In this document: positions 1-7,162 of the stretch, in pieces
Layout of the letters: the number at the start of each line of letters is the position of its first letter
Position numbering within the stretch: position 1 is the stretch's first letter
Source of the DNA: Treponema sp.
GTDB taxonomy: Bacteria > Spirochaetota > Spirochaetia > Treponematales > Treponemataceae
DNA length: 64,000 nt
NCBI GenBank assembly: GCA_016287815.1
Contig: JAEEWW010000005.1
Location: forward strand, 1-64,000
Reading direction: 5' to 3'
Program-made: the position numbers and the translations under genes
Notes under the pieces: model-generated
The model's input: the letters and a program-made list of their open reading frames with translations, nothing else
Told to the model about the DNA's origin: nothing
Database searches by the model: none

Positions 1-25
1 AGAGTCAAAATAAGCTTGCAGCATT

Positions 26-46
26 CTTGTAATACTGTATTACAAG
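26..46. promoter_or_regulatory. Perfect inverted repeat downstream of the acyl-CoA ligase gene
   Basis: CTTGTAATA and TATTACAAG flank a 3-nt centre (ctg), a 9-bp perfect inverted repeat. It lies about 95 bases past the stop codon of the minus-strand acyl-CoA ligase gene. No T-run follows in either direction, so it could be an operator or a weak transcript-end hairpin. The sequence does not decide between these. Confidence 0.3.
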
Positions 47-141
47 TCTTCAGAAAGCCTTGTACAAGCTTTAAAAACAACTTTACAGAGATACAATACG
101 TGTTTTGAATGTTAAAAAAAGAGGTCAGATAATGTCCAACC

Positions 142-1938
142 CTATTTCTTTCCGACTTTGCTGCGTAAATCGTAAATGTAGCGCTTGATTTTTTGTGTTG
201 CGGTTTTTTCAAATTCCTTAACTTCCTGGATGCGGTTAATCTTGGAACTTTTGTTTACCTTGCTGTTTACAAAGAATTGAATTTCAGAAAGGATTTCTTC
301 GCGTTTGTAAGCCATATCGCGGATAAACTGTTCTTTGGCAAGATTCAGGCTTTCAAGTCGCTTTTTTATTTCTTCTTTTATTTTATCTTCGTCCAGGCTG
401 AGTAGTGCGACAAGCCCTTTATCATCTTCAACTACCAAAGATTCATTTACAAGCGGATGCTGATTCAGCACAAATTCAATATCTTCCGGATAAATATTTT
501 CTCCGGCGGAGCCCAAAATCATGGTTTTGGAACGGCCTTTTAAAGCAAGCCGCTCAACTCCGTGGATTTTCTTTATTACGCCAAGATCTCCGGTTTTAAA
601 CCAGCCTTCACCCAAAGAATCGTCTTTTGTGGTGAACGCGGCGGCCGTCATTTCGCTTTCTTTATAATAGCCTTTCATAATATTCGGGCCTTTTACAACA
701 ACTTCGCCGATTCCTGTTTTTGGGTCAGGATCTAGAATCTTTAAATCTACGCCGTTTACAACAGGACCGATTGTCCCAGGACAGGTAAGCGGAACTCCGG
801 CCGCCGCGAGAAGAGGTGAGGTTTCTGTTAAACCATAGCCAACCGCATACGGAAACTTTCCGTCTTTTAAAAAACGTTCAACCTTATAGTCAATTTTGGC
901 ACCGCCGATTCCAAAGAATACAAGATGTCCGCCAAATGTTTTTTTCAGCTTTGAAGAGGCAATGCGGTGCAGCAAAATCTGGAAAGGACGGATTTTATAT
1001 AGAGTCCGCAAAAGTTTAGACTTAGTAAATTCTGGCAGAACCTTATTTTTGTAAATCTTTTCTACAATCAGAGGAACGGCGCATACAATTGTCGGCTGAA
1101 CAGTTTTAAATGCCGGAAGAAGGGCAGAAATTACAGGAGGTTTTCCAAGGTAGTAAATACATGCGCCGTTCATCAGCTGCATGGTAAAATCAATTGTAAA
1201 TTCGTAAACATGGGCAATCGGCAAAAAAGAAAGACATCGGTCCATTTTATTTACGCGGTGGCAATACTGTCCCTGAACTGCGTTCCACACAAGATTTTTA
1301 TGGCTTAATTCTACACCTTTGGAACGTCCTGTAGTTCCTGAAGTATAAATAATGGAAGCCGTATCATCTTCGTTTACCGTAATTTCCGGCAAGGCAGTTT
1401 GTCTTATTTTTTCATCTTCAATTTTGGCCGGTATCACGGATTTTTTCTGGTTGTTTTCTGTTTCGTCAGCTGAAGATTCTGAATAAATCTTTCCGTCTTT
1501 TTTAATGATTTTAAAATCTTCCAGTTGAATTATTGTTGCAGGAAGTTTTTCAAGATTTTCCGGTTTTTCGGCCAGGCGTTTATACTGTGCTTCAGAAAGA
1601 ACCATGATTTCAGGTTCACAATGAGCGCAAATCGTTTCAATTTCAACTAAAGAAAAATCAGGCAAAAGGGGAACTGCAATCCGGCCGTAATTGACTATCG
1701 CAAAGTAAAGGGCAACCCATTCAGGACATCCGTTTGCAAGAATTGCAATTTTTGTTCCCTGTCTGGCACCTAACAGCGTAAGAAATTTAGCCGAAAAAAT
1801 AATTTTTTCGTTCAGTTGAGTGTAGGTCAGCGGTTTTCCGCCTACAAGAGTGCAGGCATTGCATTCTCCGAATTTTTTTACGGAATTAGCCAGCATCGCC
1901 GGAAAGGTATAATGTCCTAAATCTTTTATAGTTTCCAA
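142..1938 (-). CDS. AMP-binding long-chain acyl-CoA ligase
   Basis: Adenylate-forming enzyme predicted to activate fatty acids with ATP and CoA. The P-loop YTSGTTGRSKG is near residue 198, followed by GYGLTETSP (about 366), GWFKTGDLG (about 446) and KGRSKTMILGSAGENIYPEDIE-type C-terminal hinge residues. This order is typical of bacterial long-chain acyl-CoA synthetases, and the length (about 598 aa) fits. I place the start at the TTG at 1938 because GAGGAAA lies 6 nt upstream of it. A longer reading from TTG 1971 has no ribosome binding site. Treponemes rely heavily on host fatty acids, so a role in fatty-acid scavenging is likely but inferred. The substrate chain length cannot be read from the sequence. 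A strong terminator-like hairpin lies directly upstream in the same orientation. Confidence 0.88.
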   Translation of the reverse strand: METIKDLGHYTFPAMLANSVKKFGECNACTLVGGKPLTYTQLNEKIIFSAKFLTLLGARQGTKIAILANGCPEWVALYFAIVNYGRIAVPLLPDFSLVEIETICAHCEPEIMVLSEAQYKRLAEKPENLEKLPATIIQLEDFKIIKKDGKIYSESSADETENNQKKSVIPAKIEDEKIRQTALPEITVNEDDTASIIYTSGTTGRSKGVELSHKNLVWNAVQGQYCHRVNKMDRCLSFLPIAHVYEFTIDFTMQLMNGACIYYLGKPPVISALLPAFKTVQPTIVCAVPLIVEKIYKNKVLPEFTKSKLLRTLYKIRPFQILLHRIASSKLKKTFGGHLVFFGIGGAKIDYKVERFLKDGKFPYAVGYGLTETSPLLAAAGVPLTCPGTIGPVVNGVDLKILDPDPKTGIGEVVVKGPNIMKGYYKESEMTAAAFTTKDDSLGEGWFKTGDLGVIKKIHGVERLALKGRSKTMILGSAGENIYPEDIEFVLNQHPLVNESLVVEDDKGLVALLSLDEDKIKEEIKKRLESLNLAKEQFIRDMAYKREEILSEIQFFVNSKVNKSSKINRIQEVKEFEKTATQKIKRYIYDLRSKVGKK

Positions 1939-1985
1939 AAGTTTCCTCGTGTGAAAAAATGTGCGCACCAAATCAAAACGCAGGC

Positions 1986-2024
1986 AAAAAAAAACGCAAA
2001 AGCATCATAATCTTTTGCGTTTTT
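1986..2024 (-). terminator. Rho-independent terminator-like hairpin in the acyl-CoA ligase leader
   Basis: AACGCAAAAG (1993-2002) and CTTTTGCGTT (2012-2021) form a 10-bp perfect stem with a 9-nt loop. Read on the minus strand it is followed by nine T residues. The nearest gene upstream on the minus strand lies beyond divergent luxS, so there is no obvious transcript to end here. It may be a leader attenuator for the acyl-CoA ligase. On the plus strand only five T follow. Confidence 0.65.
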
Positions 2025-2209
2025 GTGAATAAACTTATTCTATAGTTGTTTTTAATGTTCAGTCAAGTATCTTAAAAGAGGTCAGTTTGGAATGCTTTTT
2101 TGCGAATTTTGGATCTGCATATTGTAAGATTGCGGAGCATTACGTTTGCAGTATTGTAGTTTTGGATTTACATAATTATGAATCTGCAATAAAATCGAAT
2201 TATCAAAAA

Positions 2210-2225
2210 TCAGTTTATAAACTGA
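2210..2225. promoter_or_regulatory. 16-bp perfect palindrome upstream of luxS
   Basis: TCAGTTTATAAACTGA is a perfect 16-bp palindrome about 60 bases before the luxS start. Size and position fit a dimeric repressor operator. No regulator can be assigned from the window. Confidence 0.4.
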
Positions 2226-2285
2226 ATGCCCTGATGCGGTAATACCGTAAAGCGGTAAAAACAGCAGAAAAATAGAGGATTTATT

Positions 2286-2741
2286 ATGGAAGTTATTCAG
2301 AGTTTCACAATTGACCACACAAAGCTAAAACCTGGAATCTACGTTTCACGCGAAGACAAAGGCTTTACAACTTACGACGTTCGGATTACTGAGCCGAATA
2401 AGGAACCTGCAATGTCTCCCGGGGCACTTCATACTTTTGAACATCTTATGGCAACCTGGTTCCGCAATTCTGAAGTAAAGGACGATGTTGTTTATGTTGG
2501 ACCGATGGGCTGTCTCACCGGAATGTATATCATTATGCTTGGAAAATACTCTGTTGAAGATATGCGTCAGCTGACAATCCGCTGTCTTGAATGGATTCTT
2601 ACTCAGAATGAAGTTCCTGCGACCAGACCGGAAGCCTGCGGAAATTATCTTCTTCACGATCTTCCTATGTGCAAGTGGGAAAGTAAACGCTACCTTGACA
2701 GACTAAAAAACGATTTCCACTGCGAATACACAAAACTTTAG
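2286..2741 (+). CDS. luxS: S-ribosylhomocysteine lyase LuxS
   Basis: Cleaves S-ribosylhomocysteine to homocysteine and 4,5-dihydroxy-2,3-pentanedione, the precursor of autoinducer-2, in the activated methyl cycle. The metal-binding HTFEH motif is at residues 49-53 and the third ligand Cys118 sits in EACGNY. The catalytic Cys76 lies in GPMGCLTGMY. Length (151 aa) is standard. AGAGGA precedes the ATG at a normal distance. It is a single-gene unit between divergent acyl-CoA ligase and convergent purA. No pfs/mtn partner is in the window. Confidence 0.96.
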   Translation: MEVIQSFTIDHTKLKPGIYVSREDKGFTTYDVRITEPNKEPAMSPGALHTFEHLMATWFRNSEVKDDVVYVGPMGCLTGMYIIMLGKYSVEDMRQLTIRCLEWILTQNEVPATRPEACGNYLLHDLPMCKWESKRYLDRLKNDFHCEYTKL

Positions 2742-2831
2742 ATTTCCTTGGATTATCGAAAGTTTTGTGCAGACGCATATTAAGCGTGTGAAAAGAAATT
2801 AATGGTGCTGAACTAAAAATCTTGTCTTATA

Positions 2832-2870
2832 ACAAAAAGGGCTTCCATTTCTGGAAGCCTTAAATTTTAT
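2832..2870. terminator. Bidirectional terminator between luxS and purA
   Basis: GGCTTCCA (2840-2847) and TGGAAGCC (2852-2859) form an 8-bp stem with a 4-nt loop. A-rich sequence lies on the left and T-rich sequence on the right, so both convergent transcripts would meet a U-run. It lies directly past the purA stop. Confidence 0.8.
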
Positions 2871-2880
2871 TTAGTAGTGC

Positions 2881-4107
2881 CTACTTTTTCCACGGATTGA
2901 TTCTATTATAGGTTTCGTTTCTATCAGGACCTACAGAAACAATTCCTACCGGAGTTCCGGTAAAATCTTCTATAAATTCAACATATTCTTTTGCAGCTTT
3001 TGGAAGCTTTGAATAAGAACCGCAAGGTCTTAAAGAAGATTTCCAGCCTTTGAACTTTTCCAAAACTGGTTTTGCCTTATTCAAGGCAGGAATAGAAGCC
3101 GGGAAATCCGTAACGATTTTGCCGTCAATTTCGTAAGCTACACAGGCTTCAATTTCGTCCATTTCATCGTAAACATCCAGGTGGGTCAAAACGAGTGAAT
3201 CAATTGAATTAACGTGGCATGCATAGCGGAGTGCTACCAGGTCAAGATAGCCGCAGCGGCGTGCACGGCCTGTTGTAACTCCATATTCATTTCCTGTTGT
3301 ACGAACGTAGTTGCAAAGTTCGCTTTCTGTTTCGTTGTTAAATTCTGTTGGCATTGGACCGTTGCCGACGCGTGTTTCGTAAGCCTTGAAAACTCCGTAA
3401 ACTTTGTCTATTGCGCGTGGACCGATTCCTGAACCGCTTGCAGCACCGTAACTGCCTGAAGCACCTGAAGAAACATAAGGGTATGTACCTGAATCAATGT
3501 CGAGCATTGCACCCTGTGCGCCTTCAAAAAGAATGTTGTCTTTGCGGAATTCCCACATTTTTGCGGCAATATCAACGCGCATTTTTAAAAGCTGTTCTTT
3601 ATATTTATTCAAAAATTCTTTGTCTGCTTCGTCAAGGTCGTTCCATTTTTCTTCCCAGTCCAAATCTGCAAGGCGGATTCCGTCGCGTTCAGCTTTCTGA
3701 GAATATGTGGTTCCGATTCCGCGACCTGTTGTACCAATCGGGCGTTTTCTTGCTGCGTCGCGGTCTTTGTCCATCTGGCGGTAACCCGGCAATGTGATGT
3801 GGGCGCGGTCAGAAATGAATACGCGTCCTTCCCAATCTATTCCGTTGTCGGAAAGCATTTTAAGTTCGTTGAAAAGAGCTTCCGGTTCAATTACCATACC
3901 GGAACCAAGGAAAACTGATTTTCCAGGATAAAGAATTCCTGACGGAACCTGATGAAGTGCATACTTTTTGCCATCAACAACGATTGTATGACCTGCGTTT
4001 GCACCGCCTGCATAGCGGACAACGTATTTTGCTTTTTCTGCAAGGAAGTCTACAATTTTTCCTTTTCCTTCATCACCCCACTGGGCACCCATTACAACAA
4101 CGTTCAT
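2881..4107 (-). CDS. purA: Adenylosuccinate synthase PurA
   Basis: Joins IMP and aspartate using GTP to give adenylosuccinate, the first committed step to AMP. The N-terminus carries the family P-loop GDEGKGK (residues 11-17). It is followed by the IMP-binding GGANAGHT region, a GTTGRGIGTTY stretch and the conserved TGRARRCGYLD segment. The protein is 408 aa, slightly shorter than most bacterial PurA, without a visible loss of motifs. GGAGGC precedes the ATG. It is divergent from the TetR-type gene across a 180-bp region. Confidence 0.96.
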   Translation of the reverse strand: MNVVVMGAQWGDEGKGKIVDFLAEKAKYVVRYAGGANAGHTIVVDGKKYALHQVPSGILYPGKSVFLGSGMVIEPEALFNELKMLSDNGIDWEGRVFISDRAHITLPGYRQMDKDRDAARKRPIGTTGRGIGTTYSQKAERDGIRLADLDWEEKWNDLDEADKEFLNKYKEQLLKMRVDIAAKMWEFRKDNILFEGAQGAMLDIDSGTYPYVSSGASGSYGAASGSGIGPRAIDKVYGVFKAYETRVGNGPMPTEFNNETESELCNYVRTTGNEYGVTTGRARRCGYLDLVALRYACHVNSIDSLVLTHLDVYDEMDEIEACVAYEIDGKIVTDFPASIPALNKAKPVLEKFKGWKSSLRPCGSYSKLPKAAKEYVEFIEDFTGTPVGIVSVGPDRNETYNRINPWKK

Positions 4108-4194
4108 CTAAAAGCCTCCGACGAAATTGCATATTTATTCATTTTTGCACGCACATACTAGCATAAAATGCAATTACATGCAAATACTGTGTGC

Positions 4195-4234
4195 TTGACA
4201 TTAAAAGTTAACGGTGTTAAATTAACAGTGTAAA
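4195..4234 (+). promoter_or_regulatory. Promoter with built-in TetR-type operator
   Basis: A -35 box TTGACA (4195-4200) and a -10 box TAAATT (4218-4223) are 17 nt apart. TTAAC-GGT-GTTAA, a perfect 5-3-5 palindrome, lies at 4208-4220 across the spacer and -10. A second, slightly degenerate copy TTAAC-AGT-GTAAA follows at 4222-4234, 14 bp on. A repressor bound here would block the polymerase, so autoregulation by the adjacent TetR-type protein is the simplest reading. Confidence 0.65.
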
Positions 4235-4287
4235 AACGCAGCGCGTACGTAACGCTGGCATAACACTCAAAACATATCGGAGATAAT

Positions 4288-4920
4288 ATGAGGAATTCTA
4301 ATCCGCAGCTGATAATCCAGATAAAAAAACAGGCTCTGGAACTTTTAATGCATAAAAACCCGGAAGAAATCGGAATGCGCGACATAGCATCCGTGTGCGG
4401 GATAACGGCAACAAATATCTATCATTATTACAAAGATAAGAATGAACTTTTTCAGTCAGTTTCGCTTGATTGTCTTTTAGAACTTAATGAGCGGATTAAG
4501 GCGGCTGTAAAAGAAGATTCAGCAAAAAAAGATTTACCGGGAGAAAATGGCACGTCAATTTCAATTAAAGAGAAAATAAAAACTGCAATCAGTGTTTACC
4601 GCGACTGGTGTTTTGAAAACCCCCGGCGTGCGCTTCTGGTTATGCAAGGAATAAAATCTGCAACTGATGCATTGCCAGATATTATAGAAGAATATTATGC
4701 CTGTAACAGAACCGGCGAAAATCTTTTAAAAGAGGCGGTTAGTCAGGGACTTGCAAAATCAGAAAATCCGCGGCTTGATATCGGAATTTTAGTTTCCGGG
4801 CTTTGGGGCTGCATAGAATCAGTAATTCTAAAAAAATCTGAAATTGAATACTGGGAAGACGGAAAGGCTTTTACTGACCGTTTTGTTTCAATGTGGATTG
4901 ATTCAATATTTATTCATTGA
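4288..4920 (+). CDS. TetR/AcrR-family transcriptional regulator
   Basis: A 210-aa protein with an N-terminal helix-turn-helix in residues ~15-55 (ALELLMHKNPEEIGMRDIAS then a recognition region ATNIYHYYKDKNELF), the classic TetR pattern. A longer variable ligand-binding C-terminal domain follows. CGGAGA precedes the ATG. It heads a likely three-gene operon with a DUF2271 secreted protein 16 nt downstream and an iron-sulfur flavoprotein-like gene. The tandem TTAAC-N3-GTTAA sites in its own promoter suggest autorepression. The ligand is unknown. Confidence 0.88.
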   Translation: MRNSNPQLIIQIKKQALELLMHKNPEEIGMRDIASVCGITATNIYHYYKDKNELFQSVSLDCLLELNERIKAAVKEDSAKKDLPGENGTSISIKEKIKTAISVYRDWCFENPRRALLVMQGIKSATDALPDIIEEYYACNRTGENLLKEAVSQGLAKSENPRLDIGILVSGLWGCIESVILKKSEIEYWEDGKAFTDRFVSMWIDSIFIH

Positions 4921-4936
4921 TTAATAGGGGAAAAAA

Positions 4937-5602
4937 ATGAAAACTATCAAAAAAAATCAGGTTGTATCTGTTCTTGCCGCAATTATGATTTTTATGGCGC
5001 TTCCTGCCGGGCTTTTTGCGCGGGAAATAAAAGTTAATGTGATTCCTGGTGAAAACTGGAAAGAAAAACGTGAAGCTCAGGCTGTAATCTGGCTTGAAGA
5101 TTTAAAAGGAAATTATATTAAGACTTTATATGTAACAGAAAGGGCGGCGCGCAAAAACTGGATTTTTAGCCCGAAAGAAGGAAGACCTGAATCTCTTCCG
5201 GTATGGTATAACGCTTCAAAGTATGATGCTGCAAAATCTGCAAAAAAAGAAAAGGGTTTGGAGGGCGCAGAATTTGATGCCGTTACAAACGCAACTCCAA
5301 AAAGCGGAATACAGATTACTTCGCAAATTCCGGACGGAGATTTTGTATTAAAGGCAGAATTTAACACAAGTTTTGACTACAACGATTTTTACACAAAAAA
5401 GAATTCCGGAGTAAACGGACAGCCTTCGGTTGTTTATTCAACTGAAATTTCTGCTTCTGACTTAGCCAATTCCAATGGCAGAATAACTATGGAATTCTGC
5501 GGCACAGGTTCGCAAGACGGAACTGACGGAAAAATTCACGATTCTGCAGAAAAACTTACAACGGCAAAATCAATCGTAAAAAATATAGAAGTAAGCTTTT
5601 AG
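4937..5602 (+). CDS. Periplasmic DUF2271-family protein
   Basis: A 221-aa protein with a Sec signal peptide (hydrophobic core residues ~10-25, cleavage probably after GLFA). The mature part has the DUF2271-like block AVIWLEDLKGNYIKTLYVT followed by a W-rich stretch and VTNATPKSG. I recognise the family by this pattern only, and its function is unknown. Members often sit near flavin or redox genes, which matches the flavoprotein downstream. It is 16 nt from the TetR gene and probably co-transcribed. Confidence 0.7.
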   Translation: MKTIKKNQVVSVLAAIMIFMALPAGLFAREIKVNVIPGENWKEKREAQAVIWLEDLKGNYIKTLYVTERAARKNWIFSPKEGRPESLPVWYNASKYDAAKSAKKEKGLEGAEFDAVTNATPKSGIQITSQIPDGDFVLKAEFNTSFDYNDFYTKKNSGVNGQPSVVYSTEISASDLANSNGRITMEFCGTGSQDGTDGKIHDSAEKLTTAKSIVKNIEVSF

Positions 5603-5684
5603 TCAGGCATTCAGCCGAACATTCAGGAAAATCAGCCGAACGCCTGAGCCGAATGCGCGGCAAAAATCAAAGGATGGAGAAACG

Positions 5685-6224
5685 ATGAATATTTTAGTGC
5701 TAAATGGAAGTCCACGTAAAAACGGAAACGTAGCAAAAGCGTTACACGCAGAACTTAAGCGGTTTTGTGCAGATAAAATGCCTGAAAATACTGTTTACTG
5801 GCATGACATTTCTGATTTGAACTTTGATTTTTGCCGCGGATGCATGGCCTGCCGCTCAAAAGAAAAAAATGGTGTTTGTATTCTTGCAAACGATGATGCG
5901 CATAAAATAGCCGAAGAAATAAAAAACTGCGGCATGATTTTTGTCGGAACGCCTGTTTACTGGGGTAATTTAAATGGAAAACTAAAAGCTCTGTTTGACA
6001 GGCTTGTCGGTGTTATGATGGGCGAAACCCGCATGGGAATCCCTGTTCCGCTGCATAAAGGGAAAAAAGCAGTTGTTGTTACAAGCTGTACAACGCCGTT
6101 TCCGTTTAATTACATCTGCGGTCAATCAAGCGGGGCAGGCCGCGCATTAAGGGAAATACTCAAATCTTCAGGATTTAAAATCATCAGGACAAAAAATATT
6201 GCCGGTACAAAAAAGAATAATTAA
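5685..6224 (+). CDS. NADPH-dependent FMN reductase / iron-sulfur flavoprotein-like protein
   Basis: A 179-aa flavodoxin-fold protein. It begins MNILVLNGSPRKNGNV, the FMN phosphate-binding loop of this family. CRGCMAC plus a fourth Cys eight residues later resembles the cluster-binding Cys pattern of iron-sulfur flavoproteins. GTPVYWGNLNGKLKALFDR is the conserved FMN-ring segment. A ribosome site (GGATGGAGA) precedes the ATG. It is the third gene of the TetR operon; the 82-bp gap before it holds three copies of an AGCCGAA direct repeat (5611-5653). It probably carries electrons or reduces a small acceptor in the cytoplasm. The substrate is not predictable. Confidence 0.8.
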   Translation: MNILVLNGSPRKNGNVAKALHAELKRFCADKMPENTVYWHDISDLNFDFCRGCMACRSKEKNGVCILANDDAHKIAEEIKNCGMIFVGTPVYWGNLNGKLKALFDRLVGVMMGETRMGIPVPLHKGKKAVVVTSCTTPFPFNYICGQSSGAGRALREILKSSGFKIIRTKNIAGTKKNN

Positions 6225-6227
6225 GCC

Positions 6228-6956
6228 TTAACTTTCCGGTGAATATTTTACCGTCAGAACAGAGGCAATCCGGCCGTCAATTGTATAGGCACGGTCGGGG
6301 TTTGTTTTGTCAATAATTGCCTTCATTCCGCTGTAAAAATTATAATAGTAAGTTCCTTCCGGCAACGGCAAATCGAGCATGTAAAGGCCTGGTTTAACTT
6401 CTGCAAGTGTGTAAATCCACGAATCCCAGTTTGTAAAAGTTCCGCCAACGCGAATCTGCTGACCGGATTCTCCTTCGTAGACAAAATGAACTGTATTGCC
6501 GCTTTCAACCTGAGTTGCCGGCGGAATGAATCTGTTTATGTCGATTTTAGAAAGCCTTATTCCGTTTTCCCGATTGTATTCAGAATTAGGATTTAACGGG
6601 TCTGTTGTCCAAAGCCCGTCAATAATCAGTCTATACGAAATTGATTTTGCATTTTTGGGAATATCTAAAATGTAAAAATACCATGAATCCGTCTGATTTC
6701 CTTCAAAGTCACGGAAAATTCTCAGCTTAAACGGATGAACGGTTTTAAAACTTTCAAAGTCAAATGCAATGCCTACAAAATGTGCATTATGTTCAGCCGT
6801 AAAAACAATACAATCGTTGATTATCTGCGGCGAATTTATGCCCGTGATTTTTGACAAAAGTTCATCTGTTATTTCCGTTTTGCTGTTGTCAAATTCCTGG
6901 GCATATGCTCCCAGAAATGCCGACAGCACGATTAAAGAGAGAAAAAGACGTTTCAT
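6228..6956 (-). CDS. Secreted protein with glycogen-binding E-set (CBM48-like) fold
   Basis: A 242-aa protein with a signal peptide (KRLFLSLIVLSAFLGAYA, cleaved before QEF). It has two beta-sandwich-like segments. The first includes YRLIIDGLWTTDPLNP, the second VRVGGTFTNWDSWIYTL-type residues and PEGTYYYNFY. The GxFTNWD and YYYNF(Y) patterns are those of AMPK/isoamylase N-terminal carbohydrate-binding domains. No catalytic domain is present. I chose the Met at 6956 because it opens the signal peptide; the frame stays open 28 codons further with a very basic N-terminus. Neither start has a clear ribosome site. It probably binds glucan or acts structurally in the envelope. Confidence 0.65.
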   Translation of the reverse strand: MKRLFLSLIVLSAFLGAYAQEFDNSKTEITDELLSKITGINSPQIINDCIVFTAEHNAHFVGIAFDFESFKTVHPFKLRIFRDFEGNQTDSWYFYILDIPKNAKSISYRLIIDGLWTTDPLNPNSEYNRENGIRLSKIDINRFIPPATQVESGNTVHFVYEGESGQQIRVGGTFTNWDSWIYTLAEVKPGLYMLDLPLPEGTYYYNFYSGMKAIIDKTNPDRAYTIDGRIASVLTVKYSPES

Positions 6957-7084
6957 ACTTCGTTTATCGGAAGTTTTGGAATTCTTTTTGAGTTTTTTTA
7001 TAGGCCTTTTTTTGGCAAGCTGCGCGCTTCGTGTATTCATTTAAAATTACATTAAAGCCATTTTAGAAAAATTCCGTTAATTAT

Positions 7085-7126
7085 AAGGTAGGTGGGAAAA
7101 AAATCTAAAAGTGATTTTCCTACCTT
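7085..7126. promoter_or_regulatory. Long hairpin upstream of the FlcA-like gene
   Basis: AAGGTAGG (7085-7092) pairs with CCTACCTT (7119-7126). The pairing extends inward through AAAA/TTTT after a four-base bulge. The hairpin is in the divergent region 36 bases before the FlcA-like start. It could lie in the 5' untranslated region of either gene. No strong T-run follows on the plus strand. Confidence 0.35.
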
Positions 7127-7162
7127 GTATTGGTCTATTTTGTGGAGTAAAATCAAAGTCTA

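Noticed and set aside
121-128. GAGGTCAG motif found near 121, 2079 and 38972
   Set aside because: Eight bases in three unrelated contexts are within chance, and no shared surrounding structure was found.
2082-2318. 78-codon minus-strand frame overlapping the luxS start
   Set aside because: It overlaps the luxS leader and has no ribosome site or protein-like pattern.
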